Under the pieces are notes generated by a model. The model searched no databases and was not told the DNA's origin. It saw only the letters and a program-made list of their open reading frames with translations. A stretch of 29,888 nt of DNA from NCBI GenBank assembly GCA_036351055.1, contig JAZBOH010000127.1, positions 1 to 29,888 on the forward strand. Reading direction: 5' to 3'. The stretch comes from JABDPF01 sp036351055. Lineage in GTDB: Bacteria; Pseudomonadota; Gammaproteobacteria; Xanthomonadales; SZUA-36. The position numbers and the translations under genes were made by a program. Below are positions 14,703-20,969 of this stretch, piece by piece (position 1 is the stretch's first letter; every line of letters begins with the position of its first letter).

Positions 14703-15718
14703 GTCAGCCACTCGCGCCGCATGCCGGGCAACATCGCAGAAAGGGCTGCGGCCAGGGCCAAAAGGAAGGCTCCGGACAGTGGCCAGAAAAACAGCTCGTC
14801 AACCGGGCGAATGGATTCCTGGTCGCTCTCCACCGGCTCCAGTTCATCCAGCTGCCTGTAGATATCCGCCAGCGCCTGTGCATCGCGGGCGCGGAAATAC
14901 GCGCCGCCCGTGCGCTCGGCAATGGCCTTCAAAGTCTCCTCGTCGAGGTCGGCAGACGGGTTCACCAGGCGGCTGCCAAAGAAATCCTGCACCATCATCT
15001 CGTCGGCGCCGACACCCACCGTGTAGATTTTCAGGCCTTCGCGGGCGGCAAACTCGGTGGCCTGCATGGGCTGAACCTCACCCGATGTGTTTGCGCCGTC
15101 GGTCAGCAGAACCAGTACCCGTTCACTGGCCGCGTCTTCGCGCAGGCGCTTCACTGCCAGGCCAATGGCGTCGCCGATCGCGGTCTCGCGCCCGGCCAGG
15201 CCGATTTCTGACTCCTCGAGCAGGATCGCCGTGGTCTCGGTATCGAAAGTCAGGGGGGTTTGCAGGTAGGCCCGGCTGCCGAACAGCACCAGGCCCACGC
15301 GGTCGCCCCTGCGCCGCTGGATAAACTCACCCGCCACCTTTTTCACCACGGCCAGGCGGTTTACCGGTTTGCCTTTGAGCACCATGTCCTGGGTGTCCAT
15401 GGAACCGGAAATATCGACAGCGAGCAATAGGTCGCGCCCGGTCACCGGCAGGGTTTCGACCTCGCCCACCCACTGCGGGCGCGCGGCCGCCAGCAGCAGC
15501 AACAGCCAGACAAGTGACGCCAGCACGGCAAGCACGGGTTTTTTCATCCAGCCGGCCACGCTGTCCTGCATCATCGCGAACCAGGGTACGCGCAGGGCCT
15601 GCATGCCCGAACTCGACGCCGCGGACAGCCAGCGCCGCATCACCCAGGGCAGCGGCAGCAGCAAGAGCAGCCAGGCCCAGGCCAGGGTCAGGCCTTCGGC
15701 GGGGACCGCGTCAGCCAT
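14699..15718 (-). CDS. batA: BatA-like VWA-domain membrane protein
   Basis: This 339-residue membrane protein has two N-terminal hydrophobic helices (about 10-26 and 61-79). A von Willebrand A domain follows, with a perfect MIDAS motif DISGS (Asp102, Ser104, Ser106) and the later LLTDGANTSG segment that supplies further metal ligands. A C-terminal helix (FFWPLSGAFLLALAAALSAM) closes the protein. BatA is thought to work with BatB and the MoxR ATPase in a membrane-associated complex for envelope stress or protein maturation; the mechanism is unknown. It overlaps the upstream DUF4381 gene by 8 bp and the downstream gene by 4 bp, which points to translational coupling. Confidence 0.9.
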   Translation of the reverse strand: MADAVPAEGLTLAWAWLLLLLPLPWVMRRWLSAASSSGMQALRVPWFAMMQDSVAGWMKKPVLAVLASLVWLLLLLAAARPQWVGEVETLPVTGRDLLLAVDISGSMDTQDMVLKGKPVNRLAVVKKVAGEFIQRRRGDRVGLVLFGSRAYLQTPLTFDTETTAILLEESEIGLAGRETAIGDAIGLAVKRLREDAASERVLVLLTDGANTSGEVQPMQATEFAAREGLKIYTVGVGADEMMVQDFFGSRLVNPSADLDEETLKAIAERTGGAYFRARDAQALADIYRQLDELEPVESDQESIRPVDELFFWPLSGAFLLALAAALSAMLPGMRREWLT

Positions 15719-16187
15719 AACGCATCACCCATGCCGTTGCCAATGCATTGAGCGCTGCGGGATCGAACCGGGGAGCCGGCTCGTAGGGGCCGCTGGCGAG
15801 CGCCGCCAGGTTCTCCGGGTCTTCATCTTCGGGGAGCAAGCCAGCCAGGAAAGTGACCCAGGCCTCACCCTGGAGTTTCGCACAAGCCGTGCCCGGAAAA
15901 GCTCGCAGCGCTACCGCCCGGAACAGGCGGTTCAGGGCTGCCAGGTAAGCCTGCGGGTTGTTTGCCGGGTCGTGTTCACGGGCCAGGGAGCGCAGTTCCT
16001 GCAGCCAGGCCTGGCGGCGCCGGCGCACCGCCAGTTTTCGCCAGCCGGCGCGCAACAGGTGGAAAGTGACCAGCAACAGTACGACAAGCAGCAGCCACCA
16101 GCCGGGGGCGGGCGGCCACCAACCGGGGGCTCCCGCAGCGTGGATATCCGCCAGTTGCGCTAGTTGCTGTGAATGGTCGCCGCTCAT
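15711..16187 (-). CDS. DUF4381 membrane protein of the MoxR/Bat operon
   Basis: This 158-residue protein has one transmembrane helix (WWLLLVVLLLVTFHLLRAGW, about 30-49), a basic stretch (RKLAVRRRRQAW) and a helical cytoplasmic domain. The arrangement (GWWPPAPGWW before the helix, then NPQAYLAALNRLFRAVALRAFP and GEAWVTFLAG) fits DUF4381. That family is found almost only between DUF58 and BatA genes. Its function is unknown, and co-occurrence suggests it is a structural partner of the VWA proteins. The gene begins 9 bp after the DUF58 stop and overlaps the batA start by 8 bp. Confidence 0.82.
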   Translation of the reverse strand: MSGDHSQQLAQLADIHAAGAPGWWPPAPGWWLLLVVLLLVTFHLLRAGWRKLAVRRRRQAWLQELRSLAREHDPANNPQAYLAALNRLFRAVALRAFPGTACAKLQGEAWVTFLAGLLPEDEDPENLAALASGPYEPAPRFDPAALNALATAWVMRYG

Positions 16188-16196
16188 TTTCGGTCC

Positions 16197-17141
16197 TTAA
16201 ACAGGCCTCCCGACCAGTACGCGTAGCTCTCGGCCCAATACGTCGACCGGATCATCATCGGAGTTCAGCACCATCCAGCCGCAATTGTGTTTCTGGAATA
16301 ACTGGCGCGGCTCGTTGAGGTGCCTGTCACTCATGGCCTGGTAGCGCTCGCGTGACGCACTGCGGCTGGTATCCAGCACCGTGGCCTGCTCACCGTCGGT
16401 AATCGGGTAACGGCCCCCCGGCAAGTCGTGCTCAGCGGCATCCAGCACCTGGCAGCCGATCACGTCGCTATGCTGGCGCAGGCGCGACAGGTGACGGTTG
16501 CAATGCTCGTCGAGGCCAAAAAAATCACTGATGATGATCACCAGGCTGCCCGGGCGCACCGTGTGCCGGACCCGTTCCAGGGCCGTCGACAGCGATTCCG
16601 GCGAATCAGCGTCCTGCTGCTCCGGCTGCAGCCAGTCGACCAGCCCCTGGATCATCCGCATGGCCCCGCGGCGCCCGCCTGCCGGGCGGATCTCACGGTG
16701 CCGCCCCGGTGCGAACAGGAAACCGCCGATGCGGTCGCCGCGGCGCACCGCGGACCAGGCCACGGCGGCGGCCAACTGCCCTGCCGCCACCGACTTCAGG
16801 CGGCGGCGGGTGCCAAAATACAGGGTGGGGCCAGCGTCCAGGACCACCAGCACCGGCCGTTCGCGTTCCTCCTGGAACACCTTGGTATGCGCCTTGCCGG
16901 TCCGCGCCGTGACGCGCCAGTCCATGTTCCGGATATCGTCCCCGGGTTGGTAGTTCCTGGACTCCAGGAAATCGACGCCGCGACCGCGAAAGCGCGAACG
17001 GTAAGCACCGGCTAGCGCCGAGGCCGCGGGCTGCCGCATGGGCAGACGCAAGGCATGGCAGCGCGGCCGCAGGGCAATCAGTTCCTCTGCACTCAGGTGG
17101 ATGCCATCCCCTTGTGGGGGGCGTCCCGAGGTCAGGATCAT
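16197..17141 (-). CDS. DUF58 domain protein of the MoxR/Bat operon
   Basis: This 314-residue protein, with no obvious membrane helix, carries the DUF58 hallmark: RGVDFLESRNYQPGDDIRNMDWRVTARTGKAHTKVFQEER (about 54-93). After it comes a VWA-like fold with a degenerate metal site (VLVVLDAGPTLYFG, where the usual DxSxS is DAGPT). A C-terminal half includes LVIIISDFFGLDE. DUF58 proteins almost always sit next to MoxR ATPases and are assumed to be their adaptor or target. The ATG at 17141 overlaps the moxR stop as ATGA. Confidence 0.9.
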   Translation of the reverse strand: MILTSGRPPQGDGIHLSAEELIALRPRCHALRLPMRQPAASALAGAYRSRFRGRGVDFLESRNYQPGDDIRNMDWRVTARTGKAHTKVFQEERERPVLVVLDAGPTLYFGTRRRLKSVAAGQLAAAVAWSAVRRGDRIGGFLFAPGRHREIRPAGGRRGAMRMIQGLVDWLQPEQQDADSPESLSTALERVRHTVRPGSLVIIISDFFGLDEHCNRHLSRLRQHSDVIGCQVLDAAEHDLPGGRYPITDGEQATVLDTSRSASRERYQAMSDRHLNEPRQLFQKHNCGWMVLNSDDDPVDVLGRELRVLVGRPV

Positions 17142-18151
17142 GGAACGGGAACCAGGTCCAGCAGGCGGTCGGTCAGTTGGTCCACGCTGACACCGTCCGC
17201 CTCGGCTTCGTAAGACAGCAGAACGCGGTGACGCAGCACATCGTGGATCATGGCGTGTACGTCATCGGGCGAAACGTAATCACGCTGGTCGAGCCAGGCC
17301 CGGGCCCGGGCGCAGCGGTCCAGCCCGATGGTGGCGCGCGGACTGGCGCCGTAGCTGACCAGGCGCGCCAGGTCGGGGTCCCAGTCGCCGGGGTCACGCG
17401 TCGCCAGCACCAGTTGCACGATGTAGTCCTCCAATGCCGGGGCCATGTACATGTCCAGGACGCCTTTCTGGGCCAGGAAGACCTGTTCCTGGGTTACCAG
17501 CACCGGGGGCTTGGGGACGACACCGAGTTCATCGTGAGCCTGGTGCCGCGCCAGGACCAGGATGTCCTTTTCCGCCTGGGCGCCGGGATAACCGATCGAC
17601 ACCTGCATCAGGAAACGGTCGAGCTGGGCCTCGGGCAGCGGGTAAGTCCCTTCCTGCTCGATCGGGTTCTGCGTCGCCATCACGAGGAACAGCGGCGGCA
17701 GGCGATAGGTGACACGGCCGACGGTCACCTGGTGCTCGCCCATCGCTTCGAGCAGGGCCGATTGAACCTTGGCCGGGGCACGGTTGACCTCGTCGGCCAG
17801 GATCAGGTTATGGAATATGGGACCTTGCTGGAATTCGAAGGTGCCTTCCTGCGGGCGGTAAATCTCGGTGCCGGTCAGGTCGGCGGGCAACAGGTCGGGG
17901 GTGAACTGGATGCGGTGGAAGTCACCCTCGATACGGTCGGCAATCACCTTGATCGCCGTGGTCTTGGCCAGGCCGGGTGCGCCCTCCACCAGCAGGTGGC
18001 CATTGCTGAGCAGTGCGATCAGCAGGCGTTCCATGAGCCGTTGCTGGCCGATGATCTGCTCGTTGGCGGCCGCGTTGAGTGCTTTGAATGCCTGGTGGGC
18101 GTCGCGCTCGGCGGCGGAAACCGTCTCTGTTCCGTTCTGTTCCTGTTCCAT
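17138..18151 (-). CDS. MoxR-family AAA+ ATPase
   Basis: This 337-residue cytoplasmic AAA+ ATPase of the MoxR family is predicted to act as a chaperone with the VWA proteins encoded downstream. Walker A is GAPGLAKT (57-64) and Walker B is ILADE (117-121), followed by VNRAPAKVQSALLEAMGEHQVT. Sensor 1 is ATQNPIEQEGTYPLPEAQLDRF, and the C-terminal lid contains GASPRATIGL. I chose the ATG at 18151, because the 21 codons upstream (from 18214) encode a basic, unconserved stretch and run into the likely promoter. It is the first gene of the six-gene operon and lies 105 bp after priA. Confidence 0.93.
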   Translation of the reverse strand: MEQEQNGTETVSAAERDAHQAFKALNAAANEQIIGQQRLMERLLIALLSNGHLLVEGAPGLAKTTAIKVIADRIEGDFHRIQFTPDLLPADLTGTEIYRPQEGTFEFQQGPIFHNLILADEVNRAPAKVQSALLEAMGEHQVTVGRVTYRLPPLFLVMATQNPIEQEGTYPLPEAQLDRFLMQVSIGYPGAQAEKDILVLARHQAHDELGVVPKPPVLVTQEQVFLAQKGVLDMYMAPALEDYIVQLVLATRDPGDWDPDLARLVSYGASPRATIGLDRCARARAWLDQRDYVSPDDVHAMIHDVLRHRVLLSYEAEADGVSVDQLTDRLLDLVPVP

Positions 18152-18225
18152 TGGAGGCCTGCTTGTCTGTTTTCTGCTTGTTTTGATTGGATGGCGTGCG
18201 GAATTATGACGCACTCACTGTTTAC

Positions 18226-18253
18226 CAGATAGGGGCAAAAACAACAGTGTCAA
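18226..18253 (-). promoter_or_regulatory. candidate promoter of the moxR-bat operon
   Basis: On the minus strand a perfect TTGACA (-35, 18253-18248) is followed after 16 bp by TATCTG (18231-18226), a weak -10. The site lies in the 105-bp gap between the priA stop and the moxR start. It is the only clear promoter-like signal there, but read-through from priA is also possible. Confidence 0.35.
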
Positions 18254-18256
18254 ACG

Positions 18257-20434
18257 TCACAGTTCCTGGGGGTCGATATCAATCGACCATCGAACCTTTC
18301 GCGCCAGCGGTAAATCGCGGATGCGCGGCAACCAGGCATCGACCTGGCCGTGCAGGCCGGAACGGCTGTCTGCAAGCAGCACCAGGTACATACGGGAACG
18401 GCCGCCAAGCCGTTCCATGATCGCTGGCATGGGGCCGAATATCCTCGTCACGCCTGGTGGAAACACGGTCAGCGCACTGCGCAGAAAACGTTCCACATCC
18501 TGCTTTACGTGGGCGTCCGCCCGCAGCAATGCCTGGTAGCCGCTCGGCGGCAGTCCGGCCATGACGCGCTCCTCCAGCATCCACGAGGCGTACGCTTCGT
18601 AGCCGCGCTCCAGCAGCAATTGCAGCGCCGCGTGTTCCGGGTGCAGGGTCTGCAGCATCACCGTGCCTGGTTTGTCCGAACGGCCGGCACGACCCGCCAC
18701 CTGCAAGATCATCTGACCCATGCGCTCCAGTGCCCGGTAGTCCGCGCTGTAGAGCGCCTGGTCGATATTGACGATCACCACCAGGGTTACGGCGGGGAAA
18801 TGATGGCCCTTGGCCAGCATCTGGGTGCCCACCAGCAGGCAGGGCTGTCCCCTGCGAACCTCGTCCAGTTGTTCATCCATGACGCCCTTGCGGCTGATTT
18901 GGTCGCGGTCAAAGCGCAATATGGGCGCATCCGGAAAACAGCGCTCGAGGTATTCCTCCAGTTGCTGTGTACCCTCACCGGCTCCGACCAGGGCATCGGC
19001 GGCGCAATCGGGACACAGGTCCGGCACCCGCCTCTGGTGGCCGCAATGGTGACAGCACAGGCGGCCGGAACGGCGGTGCCAGGTCAGGTTGGCATCGCAG
19101 CGTTCACAGCTTCCGAACCAGCCACAGGACTGGCACATCAGGACCGGGGCGTAACCGCGGCGGTTCAGGAACACCATGACCTGTTCGTCACGTTCAAGGG
19201 TTTGCCCGATGGCCTCGAGGGTCGGCCTGGCCAGGCCGTGGGTGGTCGTCTGCTGGCGCAAATCCAGTACGCGCCAGGCCGGCATGGAAGCGCTGGTCGC
19301 CCGCTCGCGCAGCTTGAGCCAGCCATAGCGCCCCTGCCCGGCGTTTTGAAGCGATTCCAGCGACGGCGTGGCGCTGCCCAGCACCACCGGGATGTCCAGT
19401 TCGGCCGCCCGCTTGACCGCGACATCACGCGCCGAGTAGCGGAACCCTTCTTGTTGCTTGAACGACGCATCGTGTTCCTCGTCCAGCACGATCAGTCCAA
19501 GGCGCGGCAAGGGCGTGAACAGGGCCGAACGCGTTCCCACCAGCAACGGCGCCCGGCCGGTACGCGCGGCGTTCCATGAAGCCAGCCGCTCACCGGCGGA
19601 AAGACCGGAATGGATCACCACGGGGTCCAGCCCCAGCCGCTGCCTGAATCGTCGCAGCAACTGGGGTGTCAGGCCAATTTCAGGCACCAGCACCAGGGCC
19701 TGTAGACCTTTTGCAAGCACCGCTTCGAGCAGGCACATGTAGACCTCGGTCTTGCCGCTTCCGGTGACACCATCCAGCAAATGACAACGAAAGCGGTCAA
19801 GTTCGGCCAGCACGGATTTCACGGCGGCCGCCTGGTCGGGAATCAGCTGCGGACCCGGACGGGGCTTCGGCGCGGAAACAGGCGCCGTCAACGCTTCGGC
19901 CCAGCCCTGTTCCAACAGCGTCGCCAGGGTCTTGCGCCAGCGACTGCCGATACCCGCCACCGCATGCGCGGAAGCGGGCCCGGCTTCGAGCGCTTTCAGC
20001 ATGGCGTGGACGACCCTGGCCCTGCCCGCGGGCTGCTCCAGTCTCTCCACCCCGGCATTGGTCAGGCGGTAAAGTTGCGGCGGGTCAGGTATACGCCCCT
20101 TTGATGAGCGCAAGGCCGGTGGCAGCGCGCTGCCCACGACGTCGCCCGGCGCACGCTTGTAGTACTGCCAGCACCAGCGCAGCAATTCGATCAGTTTCCC
20201 GTCAAGTATTGGTGCCCCGCCGTCCAGCACCTGCTCGACCTGCTGCAGGCGCTCCGCTGGCAATACACTGCCCGCGGAGGTCTCGACCACCACGCCCACC
20301 ATCTTGCGGCTGCCGAACGATACCAGCACCCGGCCGCCCGGCCGCGCAGGAACACCCTCCGCTGACGGCAGGTAGTCAAACAGTGTTGGCAGGGGAACCG
20401 GCAGTGCGACCCGCAGGATTTCGGACGTACCCAT
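18257..20434 (-). CDS. priA: primosomal protein N', replication-restart helicase PriA
   Basis: PriA recognises stalled forks and D-loops and reloads the replicative helicase. The 725-residue product matches E. coli PriA in length (732). The N-terminal DNA-binding domain begins LRVALPVPLPTLFDYLPS. Walker A is GVTGSGKT (222-229) and the DEEH box is at 318-321. The zinc-binding insertion has the expected paired cysteines (CQSCGWFGSCERC ... CCHHC ... CPDC), followed by GAGEGTQQLEEYLERCFP. The C-terminal helicase motifs are QMLAKGHHFPAVTLV and QVAGRAGR. The ATG at 20434 has no Shine-Dalgarno. A TAGAAT at 20449-20444 would place the transcript start within a few bases of it. It is divergent from mscL across 83 bp. 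Confidence 0.97.
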   Translation of the reverse strand: MGTSEILRVALPVPLPTLFDYLPSAEGVPARPGGRVLVSFGSRKMVGVVVETSAGSVLPAERLQQVEQVLDGGAPILDGKLIELLRWCWQYYKRAPGDVVGSALPPALRSSKGRIPDPPQLYRLTNAGVERLEQPAGRARVVHAMLKALEAGPASAHAVAGIGSRWRKTLATLLEQGWAEALTAPVSAPKPRPGPQLIPDQAAAVKSVLAELDRFRCHLLDGVTGSGKTEVYMCLLEAVLAKGLQALVLVPEIGLTPQLLRRFRQRLGLDPVVIHSGLSAGERLASWNAARTGRAPLLVGTRSALFTPLPRLGLIVLDEEHDASFKQQEGFRYSARDVAVKRAAELDIPVVLGSATPSLESLQNAGQGRYGWLKLRERATSASMPAWRVLDLRQQTTTHGLARPTLEAIGQTLERDEQVMVFLNRRGYAPVLMCQSCGWFGSCERCDANLTWHRRSGRLCCHHCGHQRRVPDLCPDCAADALVGAGEGTQQLEEYLERCFPDAPILRFDRDQISRKGVMDEQLDEVRRGQPCLLVGTQMLAKGHHFPAVTLVVIVNIDQALYSADYRALERMGQMILQVAGRAGRSDKPGTVMLQTLHPEHAALQLLLERGYEAYASWMLEERVMAGLPPSGYQALLRADAHVKQDVERFLRSALTVFPPGVTRIFGPMPAIMERLGGRSRMYLVLLADSRSGLHGQVDAWLPRIRDLPLARKVRWSIDIDPQEL

Positions 20435-20448
20435 AAGCCATTTATTCT

Positions 20449-20469
20449 ATCAGCATCCGGAACGCTGAT
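20449..20469. repeat. inverted repeat in the priA-mscL divergent promoter region
   Basis: ATCAGC (20449-20454) and GCTGAT (20464-20469) form a perfect 6-bp dyad around a 9-bp centre. The dyad touches the possible priA -10 box and covers the -35 region expected for mscL. It could be an operator or simply a chance hairpin. Confidence 0.4.
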
Positions 20470-20476
20470 TTTCGGA

Positions 20477-20482
20477 TATCAT
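20477..20482 (+). promoter_or_regulatory. probable -10 box of mscL
   Basis: TATCAT matches five of six -10 positions and predicts a leader of about 28 nt that contains the strong ribosome site GGAGGAG (20504-20510). No good -35 is visible. Confidence 0.35.
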
Positions 20483-20517
20483 GGGCGAGCAGTTCATCAC
20501 AACGGAGGAGAGACCAG

Positions 20518-20919
20518 ATGAGTATGATGAAAGAGTTTCGCGATTTTGCCATGCGTGGAAACGTGATTGACATGGCGGTCGGTATTGTCATTGGCGCAGC
20601 GTTCGGAAAAATTGTTTCGTCTTTTGTAAATGATATCCTGATGCCGCCCATCGGAATGGCCGTGGGAGGCGTCGATTTTTCCGACCTTGCCGTCACCCTG
20701 AAAGAAGCCAGCGGCGAAGTAGCCGCCGTGACCATCAACTACGGCTCGTTCATCCAGACCGTTCTTGATTTCACCATTATCGCCTTTGCCATCTTCATGG
20801 TTGTGAAGGCCATGAACAACCTGAAGAAAAAGGAAGAAGCCGCACCGCCGGCGCCACCGAAACCATCCGCAGAGGAAACCCTGCTGACTGAAATTCGCGA
20901 TCTGCTGAAAAAAGACTGA
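20518..20919 (+). CDS. mscL: large-conductance mechanosensitive channel MscL
   Basis: MscL is an inner-membrane pentameric channel that opens under extreme membrane tension and releases solutes on osmotic downshock. The 133-residue product is near the E. coli length (136). The family signature is present: MKEFRDFAMRGNVIDMAVGIVIGAAFGKIVSSFVNDILMPPIG forms the N-terminal amphipathic helix and pore-lining TM1. TM2 is FIQTVLDFTIIAFAIFMVVKAMNNL, and a charged C-terminal helix bundle follows (EETLLTEIRDLLKKD). The start is ATG at 20518 with GGAGGAG 7 bp upstream. It is a single-gene unit, divergent from priA and closed by a strong terminator. Confidence 0.98.
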   Translation: MSMMKEFRDFAMRGNVIDMAVGIVIGAAFGKIVSSFVNDILMPPIGMAVGGVDFSDLAVTLKEASGEVAAVTINYGSFIQTVLDFTIIAFAIFMVVKAMNNLKKKEEAAPPAPPKPSAEETLLTEIRDLLKKD

Positions 20920-20924
20920 GACGC

Positions 20925-20954
20925 GAAAAAGCCGGCTTCTCAGCCGGCTTTTTC
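20925..20954. terminator. bidirectional intrinsic terminator between mscL and prc
   Basis: A perfect 13-bp stem, GAAAAAGCCGGCT (20925-20937) with AGCCGGCTTTTTC (20942-20954), closes a 4-nt loop. The A-run and T-run make it work in both directions. It ends mscL on the plus strand and the prc transcript on the minus strand. Confidence 0.93.
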
Positions 20955-20969
20955 ACTGACGTGTATTGA

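Noticed and set aside
17114..18232. Long open frame (372 codons) on the plus strand opposite moxR
   Set aside because: It is the antisense shadow of a clear MoxR ATPase. Its composition (Gln/Val/Gly/His rich, no recognisable domain) is typical of complementary frames in GC-rich genes.
18350..19579. Open frame of 409 codons on the plus strand inside priA
   Set aside because: It is antisense to PriA, whose Walker, DEEH and zinc motifs are intact. No motif was seen in the opposite frame.
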